From: Ophiobolus disseminans
Lineage: Eukaryota; Ascomycota; Dothideomycetes; Pleosporales; Phaeosphaeriaceae
Direction of reading: 5' to 3'
Length of the DNA: 64,000 nucleotides
NCBI GenBank assembly: GCA_010093685.1
Contig: MU006222.1
Coordinates: forward strand, 1,297,301-1,361,300
The stretch's first letter is position 1. Each line of letters starts with the position of its first letter. The notes beneath the pieces were generated by a model. The model did no database searches, was not told the DNA's origin, and saw only the letters and a list, made by a program, of their open reading frames with translations. Of the stretch, positions 32,174-43,389 are shown piece after piece. A program made the position numbers and the translations under genes.

Positions 32174-33135
32174 TCAAGCAGAACCAACTTCCTCATCGCT
32201 ATCATTTCCATCTCCATCAATAGGATACCGCTCGACGTGATCAAAGTCCACCTTCTTCGCGTCCATCATATCCACATCCGCGCCCTGAACGGCGCCATAA
32301 GTCTCGTATATCTTGCGCAGCACGCTTCTTTTCACCGGGCAAAAACCGCCGTAGTCCTCAGACGTCTTCTCGTCCCTGCTGAGCCCCATCTTGATCTCTA
32401 CGCTCTTGGGTGTGGCGGCGAACAGCTCCTGCATGAGTTGGCGGTAGAGGCGTATCGTGTGCCACAAGCGCTCGAAGTGTGCCTACTCTCTAGCGGCGAC
32501 AAGCTCGTTGGGGAAGGTCACGATGAGCTGTAGGGTTCTCAGACTCTCCATGCGTCGCAGAAAAGCCCATGGTGTTGTTCTTCCGTACAGCTGGCCGGAG
32601 GAAGAGAGGCCTTGCGTCTTTCCCGCAATGTGCTCCAATTGGTACTCGAGGCGGATATGACGAACGAGGGAGAGGTCTAGTCCATCTGGGAACCATGCAG
32701 CGAGGTTATCATTCCTTTGCATAATCGGCACAATGAGGGCGAAAGTGTTCGTTCGGAACAGGACGGCCGTACCTTCACTGTAGGTCTGGCGGCATGCTCG
32801 AAGGATGGCAGTCTCTAGCAGCGGTGGTAGCTCGGAGACCCGCTTTCCGAGGCGCGCCGTGGTCTTGAACCCATGATTGAACATGTAAAACGTTTTAGCA
32901 AGCTGAATAGACTTTTGGACAGCCCGGTACTAATAGGAAGAAGAAGAATGTTCTTGCGGCGCGCTTTGCGACGTTTCAGGCCGTTGATGAGAATGACCGT
33001 GTCGGCGAAGTCTCGTGGACCGCGTGTGTCAGTAAGCAGCAGCTCATATATGCGGTTGCGTAGCTCGTCGGGGAGCTCGAGGAATGGGAAGTGTTTGGGG
33101 TCGATTGTACTCCTGTAATGTGAGTGTTCATGCAT
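32174..33135 (-). pseudogene. F-box-like/2EXR-type pseudogene
   Basis: The N-terminal block FLELPDELRNRIYELLL and the later RACRQTYSEGTAVLF are the two hallmark blocks of this family. Two defects are seen. Near 32925-32940 the frame shifts between the KRRKARRKN region and RAVQKSIQLAKTFYMF, unless an intron with a weak donor is spliced there; an AG acceptor with a pyrimidine tract does precede TACCGG. At 32485-32483 a single in-frame TAG separates NELVAARE from AHFERLWHTIRLYRQLMQEL, and the frame then stays open to 32174. The sequence beyond the stop is clearly the same protein. It is therefore probably a recently broken gene, or one with a truncated product. Confidence 0.65.
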
Positions 33136-33679
33136 ATAATTGGATTAGTTGACATACACGTCTTAGAGCGCATCTGCTACCAAAGCGGCTGCGTTGTCCG
33201 CAGGCTCGGAAGCAGCCGTGGTATTAGTCGTCAATCTTGCATCGAATTAGCATTGCTTCCCTTGAAAAGGCGTCCGGACGTACGCGCTATTAGCGGTAAT
33301 GGGACTCATGTCGCACGATGTAGACGCTCTAGACTAGAGTTGAATGTGGGGTGAGTTGTGGAAGCGATTGACGTTTTTTTTAGGTTAGGGGTCCACGATA
33401 GTGAGAGTATACCTATGTATCCACCGAACACGCAACGTGACACGTGACGCAGAGTGCACAGTACTACATAGGCATCCACCGAACCCGCAAGGTAAGACGT
33501 GATGTAGAGTGCACAATACTACATATAATCCCAGTGCGGAAAGTGAGAACGAATAGGAAGCGTTTTAATTACATTATAACAGTGCTTGCCGAGAAGGCAC
33601 TGTGGCGAATCTATGAAAATGCAAGGTCTATAATGCTGGGTATCTTATGCTGGAGTCGTTTAGTCGTTCATAATGAATC
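33136..33679. other. Intergenic with a 55-bp tandem duplication
   Basis: The region between the F-box pseudogene and the TAD2 stop codon has no gene. It contains an imperfect direct duplication of about 55 bp at 33419-33473 and 33474-33527, each starting atccaccgaac and ending at tactacata. Confidence 0.6.
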
Positions 33680-34574
33680 TCAATGGCGTGCGGCCGATGC
33701 AACAATTGGCGGAGTGGGCAGCGCAGGGGACGGCGTCGATTTGGGGGCGTGAATGTCCATGGGCAGAATCTCAGTCTTCAGCTCCCTCGTCTTCTTCTGC
33801 TTAGGTTCCGGTGCTTTCTCATTCTCCTGGACGTAGAACTTCCTCAGCAGCATGATGGCCTCCTCTCGAAAGATGCCACCGGTGACGGGGTACGGTTTGT
33901 CAACACTGGGACTATGCAGTGTCAGTGCGTTATTCACTTGTTTTGCCAGTTCGCTTACTCAGAGTGGATGTTCAAGACGCCCCCGGTGCCGCCAAAGCGC
34001 TCATTCCAGCAGCCAAAGTAGACGCTACGAATGCCATACTGGCGCAGCATGGAGGCACACATGACGCACGGCTCGACGGTGACATAGAGGTCGGTCTTGT
34101 TGAGAATCTTGATTGGGTTCTTGGACAAGATACCGGCGATGGCAACGAACTCGGCGTGCCTGGTGCCGTTGAGCGTTCGGTTTGTCTCGTTCATGCCGCG
34201 ACCGATTATCTTGCCGTCCTTGACAAACACACAGCCGACAGGCGTTTCATCGCTCTTCAGTGCAAGCTCGGCCTGTTTGGGTGATGAGTCAGCAATACTG
34301 TGTCTGCATCGGTTGAATGAGAATGATTCACCATGGCGATGGCTTCGCGCATGAAGCCCTCATGATACGCTCTCTCCTCGGGATTCATGGTGTTTAGTTT
34401 GTGATCCAAATCTGGGGCTTGGCAGGGCTCTTGGTCGACTTGAGACAGATGCGAGGCACTTGACGGCGGTGGATGTCGGGTCCTGAGGTAGTAGAGTGCA
34501 AGGCCCAGGGCCGCGGTGGCGAGCAGAAAGGGTATCCATGATTCCTGCCGCTGCAAACTTGGGTTCCTGAACAT
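33680..34574 (-). CDS. TAD2: tRNA-specific adenosine-34 deaminase, catalytic subunit
   Basis: Exons are 34574-34332, 34272-33959 and 33911-33680 (262 aa). The deaminase domain carries the zinc and catalytic motif HAE at about 120-122 and PCVMC at about 149-153, with GCWNERFGGTGGVL behind. Tad2 with Tad3 converts A34 to inosine at the wobble position of several tRNAs. The first 62 residues before an internal Met (MNPEERAYHEGF, ATG at 34388) include a hydrophobic stretch (SWIPFLLATAALGLALYYL) that is not part of the usual Tad2 core. Translation may start at either Met. The basic C-terminal tail ends in a Pro/Ala-rich stretch. The start codon is 460 bp from that of TVP18 on the other strand. Confidence 0.92.
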
Positions 34575-35034
34575 GGGGAAGTCGCGCCAGAGTTATTTTC
34601 CAAGATGGAAGTCGCGGTCGGTGTTCTGGTGGGTGGCTGCCGAAGCACGTTCGCAAACACAAGGCTGTTTCGGCAAGGGCACGCTAGCGCGCCTAGTTAC
34701 GTGGAGCTTCTGGAAGCCGCGACTCCGACGAGCGAGCGTAGCACCGCAATCACTCGTCACTCTCCAGGCACCCAGACAAGACACCATTCACAGCCGCACA
34801 TAATTCACAGCATAGCCACCCTCGCCTTACGCAGCGTCCACGCACACCAGGCCGCCGCAGATATTCAAGGAACGGCATCCGACCAAGCCAAGCTCGCCTG
34901 ATCCATCGACCCCGAGCTCTATTCAGCTACGCCATCAACAAAGTCGCTGAAAGCCGCCCTGCAACTGCAACCCTCCACATTGCTCTGCGCACCACACAGG
35001 CTCGAGACGGAGTACCAGACAGCATATCGCAATC
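34575..35034. promoter_or_regulatory. Shared upstream region of TAD2 and TVP18
   Basis: The 460 bp between the divergent start codons of TAD2 and TVP18 hold both promoters. No specific binding site was assigned. Confidence 0.5.
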
Positions 35035-35768
35035 ATGACACTTGCCGAGGAGTTTAGGTCGCGGAATTTCAGTAAGAGGCCCTAGAGTGGACACCACCGA
35101 GTTGTTGCTGACATGGCATGTTTGCAGGCATCTACGGTCAATGGTGAGGTCTATCCAGCTTCTCCTTCTATTTCATCGACGTATAGGGTCCAGCGAGCGT
35201 TGCTGTATCGTCTATGCGCTTGAGAGAAGCCACAAGGCGCAGTTGGCAATACAGCAGCGACATCTCATTCTGCGGCCACAACGAGACTTGAGGACACGGA
35301 GACTGACTCGAATACTAGGACGGGAGTACTCTGTATATTCCTGTGCTTTGCGCTCGGGATTAGCAACCTATTCCACGCCAGCTTTGTTATCGCATTCAGC
35401 ATCGTTTGTTTGTTCGTCTACCCCAGGACCATGCTTTGCACCGAGCACCGACTGACTGCGTGAACAGAGTATGCGCGTTTGTCATCATCTTCATCGAAGT
35501 ACCGCTCCTCCTTCGCATCTGCCCGACATCTCCCAAGTTCGATGCCTTTATTCGCAAATTTGGCTCCAACTACATGCGCGCCGCCATATACTTTGTAATG
35601 AGCGCCGTTCAGTGGATCAGCATCTGGCCTCAGCCGACAAGCCTGATTGCCGCAGCTGTCTTCCTGTTAATCGCTTCGTTCTTCTATGCGCTGGCTGGCA
35701 TCAAGGGCCAGCAATTCCAAGGTAGCAAGACGCTAGGCGGACAGGGCGTTGCGCAGATGATTATTTAA
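35035..35768 (+). CDS. TVP18: Golgi membrane protein Tvp18
   Basis: Exons are 35035-35071, 35128-35143 (a 16-nt microexon), 35319-35411 and 35468-35768 (148 aa, the usual family length). The joined protein starts MTLAEEFRSRNFSIYGQW and continues through four membrane spans with FVIIFIEVPLLLRICPTSPKFD, MSAVQWISIWP and the conserved tail SKTLGGQGVAQMII. Tvp18 is a small tetra-spanning protein of late Golgi vesicles, linked in yeast to Tlg2-containing membranes. The second intron is unusually long for this window (175 bp). The third uses a GTTCGT donor, chosen because it alone gives the family sequence. Confidence 0.93.
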
Positions 35769-37187
35769 GAGTTGGCGTGGGATACCAGTGCAGATAAAAG
35801 TCAGCATGGAAGACGGGAACGGGATGCGGATATGATGCGTGTAAGAGCGATGCAGGCTTGGAAATGAGCGTTTGGGTTTGCGACTTGGTCTTAGTATCAT
35901 CAGTCAACAGCTGGGCGTTTGGGGTATTTTTCCTGCGGCCCTTGGTAGGATTGGGGTATGCAACGGTGGTCATTTAGCTTTTCAGAATGCGACACCACTT
36001 GCTCTGGCACCATTTGCGCGTCAACACGTCGGCGATCGATGTCATTGTTGTGAGTTGGGGAACCGACGTAATGCTGATGTGGAAGCTGCGGAAGGGTCCG
36101 CATGACGCGGCGACGGGCATTGTATGCATGTCTGGTACCTACGCGTGGGACTGCCTTGGTGAAGCTGACGTAAGTGTCAACTGTCAAATGCTCCCTCCGC
36201 TTGCTTGGAAGTGGCAGGTCATCCAGCCGCGAAGTTGATAGTCGATTCGCTTGCTACCGTTTGAGACGAAGATCTCGCCAGGAACCACACCCGCATTCCA
36301 CGTGATGGAGCGCGGGGAACGCTAGGGGTAATTGAGTTTAGCCGTGGCGCTGCTCACGCATTGGTGCAGATTTTGCACACCGGCGCATCGTGCTTTTCCG
36401 AACATTGAAGTCGGTTGCGCAGGACGAGGAGTAAATATCTACGTTGATGGGGATAGTGTGCAAACTCAAACTCTGAGATAGCTGTGTAATGGCGAAAGAG
36501 AAGCGCATGGTCCCCGATGCAGCTTAGTGGCTGGGCAAAATCAGTGGCTGCGACGTGTGGATGGTAATGCAGCGCTCGGTATTGGCGCACTGTATGTTTG
36601 GCCTGTACAGGTGATTCTATACGACGTCGAGATCAAGAGGCTGTACAGAAAACCAAGTCAAGCGAGAGGTTCCAGGTTTCGACGCTGATGATGGTCCGGC
36701 TGCCGCGAGCAGAACGCAAGGGCCCTGGCGCCATTCAAGGTATGATGCAAATGCGGGCCAGCCAGAGCTCGACGATACTTAACTGGATTGGCCTTGCGCC
36801 TTTTGTTCTGGCCATGGTATCTTCTGTCTCCCACCTTGAACCCTTTATAGCCACCCTGACGCCTCACTGCGTACCTTGAAGTAAGTTCGCCTCCATCTCT
36901 TCTCGCTTTGTCCCCTCTCGGCTTCGATCGATGGGTGATATGCAGCCGACGTGATTGGCCGACGGTCGATAGACGTGCATGGGAAGCTACCCAATAGCTC
37001 CTGCATGTGCTGAGCATTTTTCAACGTCAAATGGCTATCGCGATCCGCTGTTTCAAGCTGCTTATCTCACCTGCACGATCCAGGCACTCAATGGCAGGTC
37101 GACGAGCGTCACTGACATCAGACACTCTATAGCCACCACCACATCTCCACCCCACATCCTTCACCCACCCCGACAGACGACTAGACA
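35769..37187. other. Long intergenic region upstream of AIM21
   Basis: About 1.4 kb without a recognised gene separates TVP18 and AIM21. The last 100 bp before the AIM21 start are CA-rich (ccaccaccacatctcc type), consistent with a 5' leader. Open frames on either strand look random. Confidence 0.55.
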
Positions 37188-40100
37188 ATGAGCGCACCGC
37201 CCTCAATACCCCCGCGCCCGAATCGCGGCCAGAACAGCTCTGCGCCGGCTGCACAGCTCGAGGCGCCTATAGTCCCCCCACGACCCCGGCGCGGCGACCG
37301 CTCAGTGTCCCCAAACCCCAACAGAGACACGTACGCCCCCTCCCCTCTGAATAGCCCCTACGGCAATGGCCCCCCGCCCAAGCCGCGGGAGGTGCCGTCA
37401 CGCCCTCCCAGCACCTCGCTTCCCGGGCTGGGCGAAGAGGGCAACGAGTACGCCAGCTTCGAGGACCTTTCCAGGACGCTCACGGGCGACAGTGTGGGTG
37501 ATGCCCACGGCTCCCCGCAACAGACCAAGAACATAGCTGGAGATCTGCCCCTCCACGCCCCCAAGGCCTCGGTCCCGGCGTCGACGGCGAAGAGCAGGAT
37601 CCAGACGGTCACGCGCACCGACTCGTCCCAGGCGGAGGCCGCCGGGTTTGGCAGGCTCGCGGCCGACGACAAGGCTGCCAAGACGGGCCGCTCTGGCTCC
37701 TCGCTCGGCTCTCGTCCAAGTAGTATCTACAACGAAAAGGACGAGCATGGCATTCCAGAGATCGGCGTCCAGGTGCCCATGTTCCGCAACGCCGGAGACG
37801 TGCAAGCCCCGAGTCCTGCGCCCTTCGCCCAACCAAGTTCTGCTGGCGTCGGTTTCCACAACAAGACCAGCGGCCGCCATCATGGACGCACTAAGAGCGG
37901 CCGCGAGATCTTCCATGGACCGCCCGGCAGCTACGGCATGCACGGCCACGGCAAGATTTCGCAGCACGACTTCGAGCAGAAGTGGTACGAGCGGCATCCC
38001 GAGGACCTGAAGCGTGAAAAGGCGGGAGAATATGGCCCACACATCCAGGAGAACAGGAAGGAATACCACTGGCGCGGCGACAAGCTAGAGGAGCTGGTCC
38101 ATGGGGCTGGTGCGGATGGCGTCGGTCTGGGTATGTTACCGATTATAATTGCATTGGCTTCTTATCACTGATAGTGGAGTATAGGAACTTCACGCGAAGC
38201 CATCAGCACGCCCGACGAGCACATCGGCTACATGGCCAGCGACCAGTATGCCTCGAGGTACACATCCTCACGCCCTTCGACAGGGCGACCAGCCTCGATC
38301 AAGGCCGGCGCTCATGCCGACTCTCCTCTGCGCGAAGAATCGCACCCCACTAGCGAACAGCAGCTTGACGACAACGGCGACGTCATTCACATCGACCCTC
38401 CCGCGCACCGTGGCAGCAAGATCCACGGAGGAGGATACGACCCACCCACTGCAGACCTTGGCCCTGAGGGCGGAAATACCAGCGAAGAGGGCGGATGGGT
38501 TACGGAACGCGGCTACGGCACTCCCATTCTCGCTTCCGACGAGCTGAAGAAGCATCCCGAGTCTGAGTGGAGGCTGCCCGCTGTGAGCCCCGAGATGGAG
38601 CGTCGTGGCGGCGAATACACTGTGAACGAAGACGGCACCCCAGCGTACATCACCAAAGTTAGAAGCCATAGTAGGAGTTCGAGCAGGAACAACAGCGGTC
38701 AGCAGCGTGCCATTCCGAGTCCTGCTCAGTTTGACAGAGGTGGCACCCCGCTAGAGTCGCACAAGGAATATGAGCCTCTATTTCCTGAGGATGACGAGGG
38801 CCACAAGAAGCCCAAGACCCAAGCAGACAAGCTCAAGCGCCCAAGCGTCGCGCGTCATCAGTTCCCCAGTCAAGATGTCTGGGAAGACACCCCAGGCAGC
38901 CTGCAGCTCCAGACGACTGTCGAAACTCCCGAGGTACCAGACGAACTCGAGACACCTGTTGGCGACGTGAGCGCCGCCAAAGTGTTCGAGAAGCCAGAGA
39001 CAGAAGAGGCTCGCAAGGACAACATCACCAAAGAGGATCAGCAGTCGTTCTTGCCCGAACACACGAGGCAATTTGCTGTCGAGAACAGGCGCCTCGGGTT
39101 AGTGCGCGACGAGCATCCTCCCATGCGCCCTGGAATGCAGCAACGCTTCCCCAGCCAAGATATCTGGGAAGATGCACCTGAACACGGTCGTCTAGAGACA
39201 ACCGTTAGCACCCCACAACAGGAGGACACAAACGAGTATGCTGACGACTCGCCTGTCGTTGATAAGCCCACTCTGCCTGCTCGTCCCAATATTCCTGCTC
39301 GACCAAAAAAGGAGGCATCTGCATCTTCACCAGTGGACAAGAAAGCACCCATCATCCCGGACCGACCCAAACCCCAAATCCCTGTGCGCCCCACGAAGCC
39401 CATCACCACTGCCAGAGGTGAAGATTCAGCCGCAGAACAGCAAGCTGAGGAGAACAATGCCCCACAGCCGAAGGCCAAACCACCAGTACCTGCGCGACCA
39501 GGCGGCTCAAAGCTCGCTGCGCTACAGGCAGGCTTTATGAAAGACCTGAACAGCAAACTCGGTCTCGGCCCTCAAGCACCCAAAATCAAGGAGCCAGAAC
39601 CAGAGGCGGAAGCCGAGCCTGCAGCTCCTCTGACAGATGCTCGAAAGGGCAGGGCTAAGGGCCCTCAAAGAAGGAAACCCGCTGCGTCGCCCACGCCTGC
39701 TGCTACCATTACAGCAGAAGTAGCAGTGCCGAGGGTCACACTTGAAATCACCCCCGTGACTGCGGTCTGGAGCTTTGGCGAAGACGGTTCGCTGAATGTA
39801 CCGGCGGCGACGCTCGCTGCTAAGCTGCAGTCCAAGCTTTCGTCCTCAAGTGTGTCTAAGAGGCCCGATGCTGCTGCTCTCGCTGAACCTGAAGAGCCTG
39901 AGCTGGCGAAGACACTGACACAGGGTAGCGATGTTGGAGGACTATCGAGGTCTGCCACCAGAGAGAGTGAGGCTGGGGACTTGACCAAATCTATCACCAG
40001 GGATAGTGAACCATCCGAGCTGTCCAAGACACTGAGCCAGGGCAAGGAGATTGCATCGAATATCCTTGGACCTGATGAGCCGCTCGTTGCAGGGACGGTT

Positions 40101-40367
40101 CCTGGCTCAGTTGATGCTCCTGGTGCCTTCCCTGGTATGGATGAACCTGATGACGATGCTGCGGGTGGTGTGTCGCTCGAGCAGTCGCGTGCGAGTGCAG
40201 AGCCGTCGCTTTCAGAACTGCCTCAGCCCTTGATCGCGCAAAGTGAAGCAAAGCCAACTGAGGCTAGCATCGAAGGTGAGCTCAAGAAGAAGGAAGAAGC
40301 CCCGGCTACTGCTGGAACCGCGCCGCCGAACGAGGGTGCTGGTTTCACGCAGTCTTTTGCCGGTTGA
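37188..40367 (+). CDS. AIM21: AIM21-like actin-associated protein
   Basis: Exons are 37188-38130 and 38185-40367 (1041 aa), with a 54-bp GTATGT..ATAG intron. The protein is largely disordered and rich in Pro, Ser, Glu and Lys. Conserved islands include SGREIFHGPPGSYGMHGHG with DFEQKWYERHP and KEYHWRGDKLEELVH. The phrase FPSQDVWEDTP, repeated later as FPSQDIWEDAP, and the series of PARP and VPARPG proline motifs mark the fungal Aim21 family. In yeast Aim21 acts with Tda2 and capping protein at cortical actin patches and affects mitochondrial inheritance. Proline motifs suggest SH3 partners. No enzyme domain is present. Confidence 0.87.
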
Positions 40368-41013
40368 AGTGGATGAAGTGGTGTGAGGATATGGCGCTTG
40401 TAAACATGGAGAGGATTACGTGTTTATTCTTCAGGAGTTTGACGTAGCAAGTGCTGCTGAGGCGGTCATGATAGCTTAGCTTGTATGAATTGAATGGAGT
40501 TAGTTTTCGAGTTTGAGTCTGTACACGCCATGTGAACTGGTACTCAAAGCACGAAGGAGCAATTTTTTGCCACATTGAACCAAGCTTGAAGTGTAGGATA
40601 TGCATTAATCCCACATCTATCTAATCTCATTCAGATACAGCCGCTTTCGCTCTCGCCTATCCATCCTCATTCCCAACTCCCCCTCTTCAATATGTACAAG
40701 TTATATCGAGGCTTCCTATGCGCCAATGTATATCCGTGGAGTATACGCGAGTGTTCGTTTCCATATGAATCGAACGCAAAAAAAAAAAAAGCGCGTCGAT
40801 AAGAGATAGTTTGCCCTATAGATAGGCATGCAAGTGACAAGTGACGATTGAAAAGAAAAACAAATGCTGAGTATGCAAAACAGAATCGTGTCGGAAAGAA
40901 AGAGAACGCCACGCGACGCCGTACAGGTGTATGCCAGATCCCTGTGCAATATAAAATGTAAAAGTTAACAAGCCGTTAGGAAGAGAAAAGTGCTCAACGA
41001 TGAAACCATGCGT
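40368..41013. other. Intergenic between converging genes
   Basis: This is the tail-to-tail space of AIM21 and the membrane-protein gene, with a run of twelve A residues near 40778-40790. No gene was recognised. Confidence 0.6.
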
Positions 41014-43389
41014 TTACTTGAACATCCACTGACAATGGCACGCAGAGCTAGGATCACTCCTTTCTCGCAGACTATCATCCCGCTTCGCATTACTTGTCCG
41101 AGCAGCCCACGTGTCGTCATAATTCGGGTCGAGCTCTTGCAAGTAGATTTTCTTCGGACCGTCGTTGCCGTTGGTGGCTGGCGCAATTTTGCCGTTGTCG
41201 AGAAGCACCATTTGTTGACAGTACGGTGACCCGGAATTGGCTGTCCGGCGTTCCTCGATCTTGACGATACGAGGATAGGGTGGCATGCGCGGGGGCGCAG
41301 AAGCATCATTTTGTGAATCTCGACGAGCAACTGGGGCCGGTGTTGCGGCAGCAGCGGATGAACCGCTTGGAAGTGGTCCCGTGATAGGGAAAGGTGAGGC
41401 TAGTGACGAGGCCGTAGCGAGGAAGCCTGCCACATCGTAAGATGCAGAAGGCGAGCCACTGGGCGGTACAGTAGGAAACGCCGTGAATGAGGCCGCTGTT
41501 GAGTTGTCCTCGACGTAAATGTAACCCTCAATGTAAGTGTTGTTCCAGAAGCAATACCAGGGGAAATCTCCGGGTCTGACCTGAAAGCGCTGTCGGAAGT
41601 TCTTGTCGTCTTGCCGGTTGCTGAGACCTGAGCCAGCACTGAGCTCGTCGGGCCGCAGGATAACAAGTTTGTCATAACGAGCTGCAAAGTGATACGCTGG
41701 CCCGTAGGCCTTGTAGTCCAAATCGAGGACTAGTTGCATTGGCTCGAGCGAAAGGTTAGGTGATTGAAGACCATAAAGAATCGCGCCATCAGGCACTGAT
41801 GAGCCAGTCTTCATGGAAGCCAACTGGCGAGGACCGTTGTTCGTCTGTGTGGTGTTGATGGTGACAACGAGGGGGGCGAATGTTAGTTTGCATGACCATG
41901 CCGAGTACTGATTTGCTTGGGTAAGACATCCGGGATTGCTTTCCTGAGGTATGCCCAACGGCAAGGAGAAGGCGCCGGTGGGAAGTAGTGCCAGGCCTGA
42001 CGGTGTGGGAATAGGCGTGGCGTCGAAGAGCGAGCCATGTGTACCAGTCACTTGGGGCATTCTGCCATAAGTTAGCAGTGAATCGTCGTGAAGTGGAGGT
42101 ACTTACGGGTCGTCCCCAGAGGGCCGACGGTGACCTTCCTTGTTTCTGTTATTTTGGTGCTTCTTCGCAACAAAGGTGCCGATAGCTGCTCCAAGGGCGA
42201 CAGCAAATACGAGCAACAGAATCAGCACCACCACCACGACTCCCATTGGGATTCTACCCCACAACTTCTTCTTTCGCCAGCTGGTTTTGATTTTGGTGTA
42301 CCCATCCTTTTCCTTTTCCGAAAAGCTTTGTTCCGATGACAATAAAGAGGCGGAAGATGAATCTGATGGCTCGGCAGGCACTTGCGCTGGGACAGAGTAT
42401 GTTGATGTGACTGCTGCTACGTTTCCGGTCTGTGTCTCGGGTCTCTGGGGCGGAAGTCGGGCGGGTGTGATGGGGGGTAGCAAGGGCGCAGAGGGCAGGG
42501 TTGGCGCGGAGAAGGAGTCTTCGCTCAGAGGCGAGACGGGCGAGACGGGAGTGTTGAAAGGATCCTCTGCATCCAGGCCTGGATTTGACACGGGGACTGT
42601 GCGGGATGCGCTCATCTCTGCTGCGAGTGAGGCTTTGGTCGGGCCCTCGTCTGGAAATCTCGAGTACGGCGGAAGTTGTTCCGTATGGCCGTCGGGGCCG
42701 ATGATGTCCTGCTCTTCGCCATCGGGGCCCAGGACTCTGTGGTAGCCTGTACCAAGACCGGGAAACCCCAGGGGAATGGCTGTCTGTATCGGAGGCACGG
42801 CGGGTTGCGCTGGCTCGAGGGGCGTGTCGTCATCGAGCCCCTCATCCAGCCCACTTTGCGAGTACATGGCGTAGGGATGTGTCGGCCGTTGCAGCGACAT
42901 GGAGCGGTGTGGCTGGCGGTCTGTGGCGGCGGTTGCGGTGCTCAGGGTGCGCGTCATTGTGTGCTGTGGGTACATGCCGTACGGGTGGCTGGGGCCGGTG
43001 CCCAACTCGAAGGGGTTCTCGCCGTGGGACGTGGTCGCGAAGGAGGCAGTCGAGCTCACCGACGCGCGATGCGCCAGGGGCGAGGGGTTGCTGGGCCCGC
43101 GATTGTGCACCGGGTCCCGCACCTTGGCCGTGCTGTTTCGCGTCGCCGTCCTCCGCAGGTCGCTGTCGCTAGGCTTCGATACGGAGGTGTGCCGCTGCAG
43201 TGTATCGTTCCGGTCGTGGTCCTGTCTGTCGCTGTCCAAGCCTCTGCTGGCGTCTGCCGGTCGGAAGCCGTCCGAGACGGATGGCATGAAGTCATTGTCG
43301 TCCGCGTCGATCTCGTAGTCGTCGTCGAAGACGTCAGGGTTGCTGAGCCGCCGCGAGGACTCGGCGCTGTCGCTATTACGTCGCTCCAT
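41014..43389 (-). CDS. Single-span membrane protein, DUF7820-like
   Basis: Exons are 43389-42107 and 42061-41014 (776 aa), with a 45-bp GTAAGT..GCAG intron. The start ATG at 43389 (MERRNSDSAESSRR) is chosen because sequence further upstream is out of character (His/Arg/Pro-rich leader). The N-terminal 350 residues are disordered and cytosolic. A basic patch (KTSWRKKKLWGRIP) precedes one membrane span of about 25 residues (about 397-425), then KKHQNNRNK. The C-terminal 350 residues form an extracellular domain with CKLTFAPLVV, DFPWYCFWNNTYIEGYIYV and QMVLLDNGKI, ending CHCQWMFK. This matches a widespread uncharacterised ascomycete family. A role at the cell surface is only inferred. Confidence 0.8.
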
